Positions 42,601 to 53,367 of a DNA stretch of 64,000 bases are shown here, piece after piece. Positions within the stretch are counted from its first letter, which is position 1. Each line of letters starts with the position of its first letter. The notes beneath the pieces were generated by a model that worked only from the letters and a program-made list of their open reading frames with translations, was not told where the DNA came from and ran no database searches. A program made the position numbers and the translations under genes. Origin of the DNA: Tilletiopsis washingtonensis (taxonomy: Eukaryota; Basidiomycota; Exobasidiomycetes; Entylomatales); contig NW_020312015.1 in assembly GCF_003144115.1 (NCBI RefSeq), positions 511,042 to 575,041 of the forward strand. The letters are read 5' to 3'.

Positions 42601-44178
42601 ATCAGCACGCGCGACTGCAGCGACGAAGCGGCATGCTCACCTCGATCGTAGCGAGATGGCCCGCCAGAATCGTAATAACTGCCTTCTGGTCGTTCTGCGT
42701 GCGCCATTCAATCTCAAGACGGTCGGGACGGCATTGCAGGCGCGGGAGTTGATCACGAGTGACCTTCCCGACGTCGCCGACGAGCCAGCGCAGGATCGGC
42801 ACTGTGAAGTGGCGCTTGTCCTTGATCGAGACGTTGGCCACTTTCGATGCGCTTGCTCCAGGCTTCGGACTCTGGAGCGTCCTTTGTGCCGGTACACCTA
42901 GCGCAGACGATGCGGCGGCCGTCTGCTTCTGACAGGGGCGGCAAGTCAGATCACGAGCTCAGTTCGTCGACGCGGCAACTTATGCGCGACATCCGGTCAA
43001 ACTCACCGTCTTCGATTGTAGGCGAGCAGCGATGCCGGCAGGCCGCGGCGACACGGCGACCAGAAAATCTAATGGGTCGTCGTGACCGTCCGCGTCCTGC
43101 AGCGTGGGATTCACAGTCTTGGCCTTCGGCTTGACGGCCTCGATACTCGGCGCCGTGCTGATCTCGGACGCGAGGCGCGCCTGTGCCGATGCTGCTCCAT
43201 CCGATGCACTCATCTCGCGGCGCGCGCCAGCTGTTGCCTGCGGCTTGCTGCTACTCGCAGAGGCGATGGGCGCAGCCTCGTGTTCATCGTCGGAGATCTC
43301 AATCGGCTCGGCGTTCGCTCGGCGGGTAGCAGCAGCGCTGCCCGAAGCATTGCGGTACTGAGGCTGATCCACGTGTGCGTTGCTTCGCCGATTCGCGGCA
43401 GAATCTGCAGGGCAGCGATGACTGTGAGTGCTCGGCACGAGAAGCGGTCTGCTGGCTGTGCTGGCCGCATGGCAGCGCCAGCGGAAGACACGTCCCGCCC
43501 AGCTGCTGAGCGGCCGCACACTGCGCGGAGCTCGCCATATCTCTCGACCTCAATGACTGACCGGAAGCGTGGTAGAACGTGGTGGCCTTGACGGGCAGCG
43601 GAGCCTTGACGGCGGGCGGGTCCTTGATGAGCGGCGAGCCTTTTCCAGGCGGGCTCTTCGTCAACCACGGCATTCTGCTCAGAGACTGGGCGGATGACTC
43701 GGCAGCCTTCGCATCATCGAGCGTGTTCATGCCCGGCACGAAAGGCCCTTGAAGCGACTTGCGCGGCCGACGTTCTGTCTTCTTGCGGTCAGCGTCCTTG
43801 TGCGACGACTGCTTCGTCGTGAGACAGATGCGGACGTCCAGTGAGCTGGCTGTGCTGCCTAGGGGAAGAGAGAGCAGGACGTACCGCGCTGACGCTCCTT
43901 CTGCTCGTCTTTGACTGGTCTCCCTCGTCGTCTGAAGACGGTGGACGATCGCCAGGCTGCGGCACCCGGATCAGTCGGCCCTTGGAGCTGCAGTAGGTGC
44001 GCACGGCTTCAGACCCGAGACCAGCCTGCCGCCGGTGCGTCTGTCGAGGCAAGACTCACCCTGACGCCTTCGAGCTTACGCCGTGCAAGTTCTGCATGTC
44101 TTCGCGCTCGTCGGGGTTGATGAGCGAGAATGTCGGCTTCTGCTTGAACGAATTGTCCGCCGGTCTGCCGGCCGGCAT
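39672..44178 (-). CDS. ULP2: Ulp2/SENP6-7-type SUMO protease
   Basis: C48 cysteine protease removing SUMO, typically chains, in the nucleus. Nine phase-consistent exons: 44178-44060, 43987-43885, 43808-43562, 43404-43007, 42928-42641, 42585-42489, 42428-41865, 41797-40122, 40061-39672; 1293 residues. The N-terminal ~500 residues are mostly disordered, with an acidic SUMO-interaction-like patch (PIEISDDEHEAAP) and a PH-like block around FTVPILRWLVGDVGKVTRD. The catalytic domain starts LNDTIIELGLSLLHEKI and has the His motif PINEHLHWYLAIV (~680), the Asp in VCIFDSLGG, the Gln in MPQQPNLS and the nucleophile in SDCGVYVL. About 440 disordered residues separate His from Asp, the split-domain layout of the Ulp2/SENP6/SENP7 branch. 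Divergent from CFT1. Confidence 0.9.
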
Positions 44179-44779
44179 CGTCGCAGAGGGGCGCGGCGGC
44201 AAGCCGCACCTCTCGCCGGCGGTCGCAAGGCACGGAGCGCGACGCCGTCTGTAGCCGAAGCAGTGCGGCGCGATGGGATGCGCACAGACGACGGAAGGCG
44301 AGCGAGACGGTCGAGAACGGGCGCTCGGCGGGCGGAGCGGCGGGCGAGAGACACGGCAGGAGATGAGGGTGCGGCGGCGCGCCAGCGCGCAGCTGTGAGG
44401 GCGCACGCGGCTCGCCGGTTTCCGATGCGCGAGCAGCAGCAGCGGTAAGCTCGGCGGGCGAGGCGCAGATTGGCGGCCTGCGTCTCGACGCGGAGAGCTG
44501 GGCGTGGTGGACGGAAGGGAGGGAGCAGTGGGCTGCGACGCCGAGCCAGATGGACATCTTGTGGTCGGTGCTGCTGCGCGGCGCAGCGCGGCGGCTCGAC
44601 GCGAATATTCAGCAAGCTGCGGCGGCCGCGCTTGGGGCTCACAGCCGCGGGTTCTCTCTCCACTGCCGCTGCCTTGCGCTAGCATCGTGCGCGGCGCAGC
44701 CTCCCTTCTTCCAACACCACCCGCACGCCTGTCCCTCGCGTGCCTTCCTCTCCGTCTCGCCGGGCCTGCAGCAGGAGCG
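44179..44779. promoter_or_regulatory. Divergent promoter region, ULP2-like / CFT1
   Basis: 600 bp between divergent starts. All frames are Arg/Ala-rich. No TATA box or clear motif. Confidence 0.4.
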
Positions 44780-47700
44780 ATGTCGGCGTACGGCCTCCAT
44801 GCGCCGCACCTGGCGCCGAGCGGCTGCGCCTTCGCCGTCGCGCTGCGCCTGACGCCGCATGATGCCAGCCCGCACCGCGGCCGCCTCGCCGCTCACCTCG
44901 TCACGGCGCGCGACGACTGCGTCACGGTGTGGGAGGTGCGGCTGCTCGAGGAAGCGGTGCGTCGTGTCGGAACACCTCCAGTCTGCGCTGTGACTCGTGC
45001 GCCGCGCACTGACGGCCGCGCCTTGCAGACTCGCCTGTACTGCGTGCGCTCCCACCGCCTCTTCGGCAACGCGACCGGACTCGCGCGGGTGCAGCTGGAG
45101 GCCAAAGAGGGGCAGGATGAGCGAGAGCGTGTGCTGGTCTCGTTCAAAGATGCAAAGGTCAGTCTCTGCTCAGGGACGGCCTCACATTCCCGGTCTCAGC
45201 TGCACAGTGGAGGTGGCTCAGACGCGCGACGAGCTCGGGGGGAGACGGCCAGGCCATGGCTCACAGGAAGCTCGCGCCGGCCCGCTGCGCTTCCAGCGCC
45301 AAAGCTGACCTTGCGACCTCCCAGATGTCGCTCTTGGAGTGGTCCGATGCTGCTGGAGATCTGCAGACCGTGTCAATCCACACATACGAGCGAGCGCCCC
45401 AGCTGGTAAGTGCGCTCTCGAGCGACGCTTTGCTTTGCTCATTTGTGCGCCCTGCCAGTCCTCCGGTCTGCCGCCGAACTTCCGAGCTGTGCTGGCGGGG
45501 GATCCGGCCTCGCGCTGTGCCGCACTACTGCTGCCCGGCGATGCGATTGCCGTGCTGCCCTTCTTCCAAGACGAGGCGGAGCTCGAGATGATGGACGAGC
45601 TGTCGGGTGCGTCCGGACTGCACGCCGGGGATATGGGCCGTTCGCTGCCGTATGCCCCGTCCTTCGTCCTGCCTTTGCGCGATGTGGACGCGAGCATACG
45701 CAACGTGCGCGACGTCGTGTTCCTGCCTGACTTCCAGCGCCCGACGCTGGCGGTCCTGTTCTCCTCGGAGCAGACGTGGACCGGGTGAGTGGGACGAAAT
45801 GCGCGCCGCAGTGCAGTGGCTGATGGACCTGTCTCCAGACGCCTGAACGAGCACCGCGATGTCTGCTCCGTGTACCTCATGACGCTGGACCTGACTATCT
45901 CGTCGACGCATCCGCTCATCTCGACGCGAAGCAGCCTGCCATACAACTGCCTCTACCTCACGGCGTGCCCCGCCTACATCGGCGGCGGTGTGCTGGTGGC
46001 TACGCCCACAGCGCTGTTCCACGTCGATCAGGGCGGCAAGGTCGTCGGCCTGGCGCTCGGCGAGTGGCACGCCATGACGTCGGACCTCTCGCTGCCGCTG
46101 CGGCCAGCAGAAGGCCGTGATGTCACTCGCGGCCCCCTCAATCTCAACGGCTCGCACATCGTCTTTCCGCCGGCGCAAGATCGTGCCACGTCGGCGCTGC
46201 TTTTTGCGCGCGACGGCGAGGTGTACGCGGTCGTCTTTGAGCTGGACGGCCGGTCGCTCTCCAAGCTCTCGCTCGAGCTACGCTCCACGACGGTGCCGCC
46301 TGCGCAGGCTCTTACACTGCCCGACAGCAGCCTGGTCTTTGTGGGCAGCATGGTCGGGCACTCCGAGCTTCTGCGCATGGAAAGCCGGCTGAAGGTCAAG
46401 GGCGAGGGCGATGCGGACATCAAGCCGGATGCCGCTGCCCAGGCCATGGAGCTCGACATTGACGATGGTGAGCACGCTGACCGCACATGGTCTGCTCCAG
46501 CCGCTGACCAGGGGCGCCAGACCTCTACGGCGACTCCGGCGCGGGCGCGTCTGCGAACGGCCACAGCCTGGCAGCTGCAGAGACGGAGATGCATCTGTTG
46601 GCGTGCGCCCGGATGCCCGGCCTTGGTCCTGTTCTCGACGTGACGGCCGCTGTCATGCCCGGCGAGGACGCCGTCGAAGCGCGTGCGGCCCAGACCGCTG
46701 CGTGTACAGGCGCTGCGCCAACCGGCGGCCTGACCTTGTTCGAGGTGAGCTTGACGCGGGCCGACAAGGGTGCCTTGACTGATCCGTCCGTGCTGCAGCC
46801 GAAGCTGCTGCCCCGCAAGCGGCATCGCCTGGCCCTCGATGCTGCGAGCGGTATCTGGGTGCTTCCACAGCAGCGCCCCGACGCCCACTCTCTTGCTCTT
46901 GCCTCGAGCGACACGTCGACCACGCTTTTTAGCCTGTCCGCCGACGGGGACGTGTCGATTGTGGCAACGCTCGCCGAGCGGACCATCAACGCGACAGCAC
47001 TCGCACCGCGCGGAGCGGAGACCGCAGCCTTCTTCGCGCGGGCTGTGCCTCAAGGCCTGGAGGTGCTCACCGCAAACGGCGACGTGCTTCAGGCTGTGTC
47101 GGTGTCTGGCAAGGGCAAGGCGCCCAGCAGCGATGCCGGCGAGGACGCCGAGGTGTACCAGGCGCACCTGAACGAGACACATGCCGCTATCGTCCGCAAT
47201 GAGGGGCAGCTGCAGCTTCATGCGTACGACGAGGCTTCTGAGCGCTTCAGTCGTGTTGCTCTCCCTCAAGAGCTGCACCGGGCGCGCTACTCATCTGCCA
47301 GCCTCTTTGAAGATCGCCACGGCTACTTCCGCTGGGCGAAGGCCTCGACGTCTGCTGCGCCAACGGCGCGTAGAGCTGACGCGGCGACGGCGTCGAAAGC
47401 CTCTCGCATGGACGAGCTGGACGAAGAGATCGACTACGGAGACGACGACATGCCCGCCGTGGCGACCGAGCCGGCTCTCGACCAACAAGACCCGCTGCGG
47501 AACGGCACCAATGGCCACGCGGCTGCACCTCGTGCTCACGCTGGCAGCTGGCTGGTCCTCGTGACTGCGGACGGTGTCGTCGAGGTGAGTCTGCATCGCC
47601 TCTGCGCCTGTGCCCCCTCCGACCCTGACCCAACGACCACACAGATTCGCGCTCTGACAGACCTCGCTTTGGCTTGGTGCTCGAACTCGCTGTCGGCGTT

Positions 47701-50071
47701 GCCGCAACGGCTCGACTATACGCCGCAGACGGGCTCGGCATCAGCAGAGTCCGGACTGTACGTCGTGCAGGCGTGCATGTGTGTCATCGGCGACGCGCCG
47801 CATCTCGCGGTAAGTGCCTCGCGCCACACGCTCCTATTCCTTTTCTTACGCTGCCAGCAGGTTTCGTTCGAGAACGGCCTGGTCACCGTGTACGAGGCGG
47901 TTCCATTCGCGCCGCAAGGCGACGAAGCCTCGGCGGCGCCCGAGACTGAGACTGCGCCGCGGCTCTCTCTCTCATTCGTAAAGGTCCTCGGGCGGCAATT
48001 GTCGACCACGGACGTGGCCGGACCGGCGTCGGAGGACGAGGTGGCGACGCTCGCTGCCACGCTCACGCCGTTCGTCGGCCTTGGCGAGCTGAGTGGAGTG
48101 TTCCTGGGCGGCGAGCAGTCCGGCTGGGTGTTCAAGGATCCCGCCGGCCCCTTGCGCTTCCGCGAGAGCGCAGAAGGCGGCATCGACGTGTGCATACCGC
48201 TGCGCTGTCCGCGCACACCTCTCCGCTTCCTCTTCAGCCAATACGGCACGGTCAGTGCGCTGCGTCGAGGCCTCGGCACGCGAGCTCACCCCCCTCGCAG
48301 ATCTGCACCGCAGAGCTGCCCGATCTTTCCTTCGACCTCGACGTGCCGTACAGGCACCTGCCGAGCCCACGGACATACACGCATCTCGCAGCACATCCCG
48401 TCACACGGACTCTGGTCGCCGCATCCGAGTCCCCGCAGCGCTTCAATCTGTTCGACCCGGAGGAGGGCACGGTCGTGCAGGATCCCGCTCGTGAGTCACT
48501 TCCGCCAGCACGGCGAGCGAACCCTGATGCCAGTTCTGCAGTCGATCCAAGCCCGGCCTACACGGCCCGAGGTGCACTAGAGCTCTTTGTGGACAGCACA
48601 GGTGCTCCTGTGGACGGGTGAGTGGTGGCGTCACACACTTATTCGCATGCTGACGAGCGACTGCTGTCAGCTACGAGTTTGACCAGTGCGAGTTTGCCTG
48701 CTGCGTCGAGCTCGTCACACTGGCGTCTGTCAGCACACTCGAGCGCACGCGCGACTACATCGCCGTCGGCACAATGACTGCGCACGGAGAGGACCGCCCC
48801 TCCAATGGCGTGGTGCGTCGTGTCCAGGCGCCGCTCTGCCCTGCGCTCACCACTGTCTTTGCGCAGATCTACATCTTCGACGTCGTCGAGGTCGTGGCGA
48901 ACCCCGAAGACCCGGCGGCGCGCTACCGTCTGCGACTCGTGTTCAAGGAGAAGCTCAAGGCGCCGATCACCACAATTACAGACATCAATGGCTTCCTCGT
49001 CGTCACCATGGGCCAGAAGGTGAGTCGCGCACCGCGTGCTTCGTCCCGCCAGTGGCTCACGCGCCCCTGCAGCTCTTTGTGCGCTCACTCGAGAACGACG
49101 AATGGCTGATCACCATTGCCTTCCTGGACATTCCCTACCAGACGACGATGATTCGGCGCATCAACAACTTCCTGCTGCTGAGCGACGTGCGCAAGTCGAC
49201 GTGGTTCGTCGCCTTCCAGGAGTCTCCATACCGGCTCGTCGTGCTTGGCAAGGACTTTGTGGACACGTCTGCGGCGACGGGCGATTACCTGGTCGACGGC
49301 GCGAATCTGGGCATCGTCTCGACCTCCACCGAGCGCGTGATGCGCCTCTTTGACTATGCACCGAATGTGCCTGCGAGCCAGGGCGGGCTGAAGCTCATGC
49401 TGCGGGCGGAGTACCAGCTCGCAGCGGAGCCCAGCTGCACGCTCATGATACCCGGTGCCGCGCCGGAGGGTGGCTTCTCGCAGCAGTCCGAGATCGTCTA
49501 TGGTGCGTGCGCGCGTCGAGTGGCGCCCTGCACCAGCTCACAGCGGCAACCGGCAGGCATGCGCAATGGCTCCATCGACACGCTTGTGCCTGTCGAGCAG
49601 GGCGCATTCCAGCGACTGCAGCTGCTGCAGACGCAGCTGGTGCGCAATGTCCAGCATGTTGCCGGCCTCAATCCTCGCGCATACCGGTGAGTGGTGCTGC
49701 GCTCTGCCTTGCGCTCGTTCTGACTGCTCCGCCCGCCTGTGACGAGCAGCGCCGTACGCAATGACCACGTCTCTCGGCCACTCATGAAGGGAATCGTAAG
49801 TGCCCTGTGTCAGCTAGCACTGCAGCTGCGGCTGACATGCTCCCCTGCCCCTCACAGCTCGACGGCATGCTGGTGAGCAGCGGCCCCGGCAGCGAGCACA
49901 CGCTGCACATGCTGACCCTCACTCTAGCTCTCGACGTTTGAGAGCCTGCCTCGGCCCAAGATGATCGAGCTCGTCGACGCGCTGCAGGGCGCCATGGGCG
50001 AGAGCGGGGCAGACCAGGCACTGCGGGACATTGCCTCGCTGCGCAGCCACTGGGGACAGGCCATCGGGTGA
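44780..50071 (+). CDS. CFT1: Cleavage and polyadenylation factor large subunit (CPSF1/Cft1)
   Basis: Cft1/CPSF160 is a beta-propeller scaffold of the pre-mRNA 3'-end processing complex. Seventeen phase-consistent exons: 44780-44956, 45029-45157, 45325-45405, 45459-45784, 45839-46467, 46521-47584, 47645-47809, 47861-48250, 48301-48490, 48542-48617, 48671-48812, 48867-49019, 49073-49502, 49557-49686, 49750-49795, 49858-49872, 49928-50071; 1428 residues, normal for the family. Landmarks: DCVTVWEVR near the start, SVYLMTLDL and LPYNCLYLTACPAYIGGGVL (first MMS1_N-like propeller), RDYIAVGTMTAHGED, IYIFDVVEVV, ITTITDINGFLVVTMGQKL, and the CPSF_A end GLNPRAYR then PLMKGILDGMLLSTFESLPR. Exon 16 is a 15 nt microexon. 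Its stop lies 12 bp from the stop of the facing gene. Confidence 0.93.
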
Positions 50072-50083
50072 AGACAATCCATG

Positions 50084-51040
50084 TCACTGCCATTTGTACG
50101 ATGCATCGCTGGCTCGCTCGCGCTTCTGCTTGCCTGCCGCCTTTGCGCCGGTGTCGCGTGCGGGACGCGGACCGAGCTGCGTCTTGTCGGCGGGCCCATG
50201 GCTTTGGCGTTGGCCGCTGCTGGGTGCCGCACCCTTGGTCGTGCGCGACTCGCTGCCAGCAGCCTGGCGCGCCTTGGGTCGCTGCGGCGATGCACCAGGC
50301 TTGGTTCGAAGCAACTTCTGCTCAAGTGTCTGGAGAGCGGTCGTCGCATCGGCAATGAGGCGTGGCATCGGGTCAGTCAGCGCCGTGGCAGTCGGCGTGA
50401 CGAGCAGCAGGTGATCTGGGCGAAGGTGCCGGTCAGCGGCTGCTCCACGCCGATTGGGCGATCTGGCCTCACCAGCGAGCGCGGCGCCTGTGCCGCCAAG
50501 CAGTGCCACACGCATTGCCTCCTTCATCCTGGTGCGCCCTCGGTCGCGGACGCATGCGCTATTGCCGAGAACGCGCTTCGGCGTGAGGAACACGACGTGC
50601 AGTGCCGGCGGCTGCGAGTCTGCAGGCTCAGCGGCACGCAGGTGACGGGCCTCGTGGGTTTCGCGCCGCGGCAGGCGAGGCAGCCAGGGCACCGGGGGCT
50701 TGCGCGGCATGATCTGCACGACGGCCTCGAATTGCGGCCGCTTCACTCTGGCGAGCTGACGGCGAGCAAAGGGAAGCACCTCGAGTGCTGCCCGCGGGAA
50801 GCGCAAGAGACGTAGCGCGCCGGAGCCTTTCTGCGTCGGCGAGAGAGGTAGTGTGCGATGAGGGCGAGGTGGTGCGTCGTGCAGCGGCGTGAAGCGGTAG
50901 GGATCGGCGCCATTCTCGCTGTGAGGGAGCGTCGAGTGGCAGCGCTGCGCCGCTGTCGCACTGGACGGCCGCAAGCGGCACCAGTCCAGGCGCGGGCGCT
51001 GGAGCAGGCGTGCAGCGGCTTCGCGCACGACGCCTGCCAT
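50084..51040 (-). CDS. Protein resembling bacterial RNase P protein subunit (RnpA), mitochondrial-type N-terminus
   Basis: Single exon, 318 residues. Seen: an Arg-rich, acid-poor N-terminus (MAGVVREAAARLLQRPRLDW, then CHSTLP) like a mitochondrial presequence. At ~100-225 the block order recalls RnpA: RVKRPQFEAVVQ, then HVVFLTPKRVLGNSACVRDR with GRTRMKEAMRVAL in the place of the RNR-type basic helix, then RPDHLLLVTPTATALTDPMP before a final helix (LIADATTALQTLEQKLL). A basic disordered tail follows. Known: RnpA is the protein cofactor of bacterial RNase P; yeast mitochondrial RNase P uses Rpm2. Inferred: a nuclear-encoded protein for mitochondrial tRNA 5' maturation. The strict RNR is not conserved and I could not search, so a diverged uS5-like fold with another role is possible. 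The ATG at 51040 is used; an upstream in-frame GTG is ignored. Confidence 0.55.
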   Translation of the reverse strand: MAGVVREAAARLLQRPRLDWCRLRPSSATAAQRCHSTLPHSENGADPYRFTPLHDAPPRPHRTLPLSPTQKGSGALRLLRFPRAALEVLPFARRQLARVKRPQFEAVVQIMPRKPPVPWLPRLPRRETHEARHLRAAEPADSQPPALHVVFLTPKRVLGNSACVRDRGRTRMKEAMRVALLGGTGAALAGEARSPNRRGAAADRHLRPDHLLLVTPTATALTDPMPRLIADATTALQTLEQKLLRTKPGASPQRPKARQAAGSESRTTKGAAPSSGQRQSHGPADKTQLGPRPARDTGAKAAGKQKRERASDASYKWQ

Positions 51041-51338
51041 GGTTGGTTCCACGGCCGTGTGCGAGGCGCGATGCTGGCGGCCCAGTTGCAGAGAGAGAGA
51101 GAGAGAGTCGGGCGAGGTGGAGGAGCAGAGCGAGAGGGAGAGTGCACGGCAGCGCCGTCACGCGAAGCGCCGCGGCACGAGCGGGGGCTGACGTGGCTCG
51201 CGCAGCACGCCCGCTACTGGCGTCCCGCCACCACAATCTCCTGTGTCACGCTGCTCTGTCGCCTCTGAGCAGCTGCCTCGCACCACACGCCTGAGCATCG
51301 CGCTGCCGTACTCGCCCGCTGGCCCACTACGCGCAGGC
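51041..51338. promoter_or_regulatory. Bidirectional promoter region, RnpA-like / SCOC-like genes
   Basis: 298 bp between divergent starts. Contains a short GA run at 51091-51108. No TATA box recognised. Confidence 0.5.
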
Positions 51339-51774
51339 ATGGCCAGTGGCGCACCGGCCTCCACGGCGGCGCCTCGCTCGGCTGGCTTCGAGGAGACGGT
51401 CGCCTGGGGCGCAGAGGGCGACGTCGACGCCGGCTCGGTCGTGGAGAAGAGCAACCTCGTGCGGTGAGCCCATGCGCCGAGTCTGCAGGAGGAGAATGTG
51501 CCCCGTCGCATGCTGCTTCCGGACGCACTGCCATCCCGCTGCATGCTCACGCAGGCCCCACCTGCCAGCGAAATTCAGTCGCAGCAGTCCTCGCTGAAAG
51601 GTGCGAGCGCATAGTGTTCTGGCCACTCGCACGTGCTGACGCACAGCCGCCGTCACAGCACTGCTCGCTCGCGTCGCCTCGGTGCAGGCCGACTGCACTA
51701 AGGCCGAGACGGACAACGAGATGCTGCAGACCTACATCGACGAGGTCACCAAGAGCCTGGCAGCCAAGTCCTGA
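51339..51774 (+). CDS. Short coiled-coil protein, SCOC/Slo1-like
   Basis: Three small exons, 51339-51463, 51569-51600 and 51659-51774, give 90 residues. An acidic, flexible N-terminus (GFEETVAWGAEGDVDAGSV) leads into one continuous coiled coil: EKSNLVREIQSQQSSLKALL, ARVASVQADCTKAETDNEML, QTYIDEVTKSLAAKS. The pattern of a ~50-residue C-terminal coil with a late Asn-Glu and QTYIDE matches the SCOC family, whose human and yeast (Slo1) members bind Arl-family GTPases at the Golgi. The gene is missed as a single frame because no exon exceeds 125 nt. The exon 2 acceptor was chosen from two candidates because the other runs into a stop. It converges on the methyltransferase gene, with 72 bp between stops. 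Confidence 0.75.
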
Positions 51775-51846
51775 GGCACGCGGCCGCCGCGAGGTGCGGC
51801 TCACGCCGTCTGGGAGTCAGAATGTCACCTGGTCCACATCGCATGT

Positions 51847-53367
51847 CTATTGCTGCCGCCACAAGAGCACGCTGCGCAGCGGCCGGCCGTCCTCGGCGCG
51901 GTCGATGGTGTGTCCGAGCACATGCCAGCGCTGGGTGCCGCGGCTATTCCACAGTCGCAGCAGCTGAGCGACCTCGGCTCGTGTGAACCTGCCGGCGAGC
52001 GGCGGCGAGTCATACTCGTGCGGCAGCGGCGCCTGGTCTGCGGCGTCGATGGCGGCAAAGTGGCTGATGGCGAGGACGCCGCCGGGAGCTACGAGTTCGT
52101 CGAGACTCGAGAGCATTGCGCGCGGCAGGAAGCGCACCAGCAGGACGAGGTCGAAGGTGTGTCCGAGGAGCGGACGTAAGGGAGTGGGCGTGCCCAGGCG
52201 GGCAACTCGCGAGCTGCAGCCCGGCGGAGCTGCTAGTGCGTGGAGTGCGCCATCTGGCGAGCACTGCGCCCAGAGCAGACGGTCAACGCCGTGTGTGGGC
52301 GCTGCAGAGCTGGCGCAGGAGGGGTCGGGGGTTTGTGCCTCGGCAGGCAGCGGCTGCGTCGGTGGATAGCCGGCATCGGCGAGGAGAAGCGACGCACGCA
52401 TGAGTGCTGGTCGCAGATTGTCGACGCCGGTGCAGCGCCACACTGGCGGACGTTGGCGACCGGTCGCCAAGCTGTTGCACGTCTGGGCCTCCTCGGCCGC
52501 GTCGGCGACCTGTGCTGCCTGCCAATGCTCCTCTTGCTCCCGGCCCAGCTCGCAGATCCAGGCCAGATCCCGCCCGCCGCCGCAGCCGAGATCGAGCGCA
52601 GTGGCGCGCTGCTGCTCAGCATCTGAGACGTCTTGACCACGCTGTGCGTGCCAGGCCGCCAAGGCGCGGCGCACCAGCGGGCTCGGCTGGTGCAGCAGAG
52701 GCGGCACGTCGCCGGGCGCTCGTCCAAGCCGCGAGGGCACCGCCGAGCCCGCAGCGCATGGCACGAGAAGCCCGGCAGCGCGAGCAGCGGCCCAGAAGGC
52801 GGCGCTTCCGGCTGCCAGCGCCGCTTTGGCCTCGTGCTCAGTGTGCGGCGTCAGGTGCTGGCGGCAGAGGGCCGTGATGGCCTGCGCAAGTGATGACTCG
52901 TCTTGCGACTCAGCCTGCTGTTCCGACGCCGGCGCCGCGGTGGCTCGCAGCGCAGTGGTACGCTGCTCGCCGCTGTCGGGCTGCACGCACCAGTGCGGCA
53001 CCTGCCAGCGCTCCAGCGCCTCGCGCGCGGCCCCCTCGTCGGCGGCGTGCACGACGACCAGCGCCAGATGTGGCCCTCCACTGCTCGTCTTGCCGCCCTC
53101 GCGATGTCCGTGCGCCGGCGGGAGCGAGCTGAAGCGCTGCGCCAGCGCGGCGAGGCCGTCGATGTGCACGGCGCAGCGCAGGTGTGCCGCGGCAAAGGCG
53201 CTGCTGCGGCGCAGGTCGAGCACGGCAGCCATGTGCGCAGCCGCAACACCGCGCAGCAGCCTGGGCGGTGTCGAGAGGGTAGGCGACGTGGGGCGGTGTA
53301 GATGCGGAGATGGGGAGAGCAGCCAAGACGTGAAGCTTCCAGCCGCCTTGATGCGACATCCGCGCAT
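51847..53367 (-). CDS. Rhodanese-like domain fused to a class I SAM methyltransferase
   Basis: One exon, 506 residues from the ATG at 53367. A shorter form could start at 53232 (MAAVLDLRRS), but that would cut into the rhodanese strand. Residues ~40-130 are rhodanese-like (MAAVLDLRRSSAFAAAHLRC then HLALVVVHAADEG). The catalytic Cys loop is missing: the position normally Cys-Arg-x-Gly reads His-Ala-Ala-Asp. From ~255 there is a Rossmann methyltransferase: motif I ATALDLGCGGGRDLAWI, CTGVDNLRPALMRA, then FDLVLLVRFLPRAMLSSLDE and LVAPGGVLAISHFAA. The C-terminal AGRFTRAEVAQLLRLW strand-helix is as in UbiE/tellurite-type enzymes. Substrate is unknown. The basic N-terminus before residue 45 could be a mitochondrial signal. 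Confidence 0.8.
   Translation of the reverse strand: MRGCRIKAAGSFTSWLLSPSPHLHRPTSPTLSTPPRLLRGVAAAHMAAVLDLRRSSAFAAAHLRCAVHIDGLAALAQRFSSLPPAHGHREGGKTSSGGPHLALVVVHAADEGAAREALERWQVPHWCVQPDSGEQRTTALRATAAPASEQQAESQDESSLAQAITALCRQHLTPHTEHEAKAALAAGSAAFWAAARAAGLLVPCAAGSAVPSRLGRAPGDVPPLLHQPSPLVRRALAAWHAQRGQDVSDAEQQRATALDLGCGGGRDLAWICELGREQEEHWQAAQVADAAEEAQTCNSLATGRQRPPVWRCTGVDNLRPALMRASLLLADAGYPPTQPLPAEAQTPDPSCASSAAPTHGVDRLLWAQCSPDGALHALAAPPGCSSRVARLGTPTPLRPLLGHTFDLVLLVRFLPRAMLSSLDELVAPGGVLAISHFAAIDAADQAPLPHEYDSPPLAGRFTRAEVAQLLRLWNSRGTQRWHVLGHTIDRAEDGRPLRSVLLWRQQ

Noticed and set aside
43860-43885. 26 nt intron ending in CCTAG in the SUMO-protease gene
   Set aside because: It breaks the frame; extending to the next in-phase CAG (75 nt intron) restores a good protein, so the longer one was used.
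50290-50320. GGTTCGAA box suggesting a tRNA B box
   Set aside because: The following bases do not fit the B-box consensus, there is no A box or cloverleaf, and it lies inside the RnpA-like gene.
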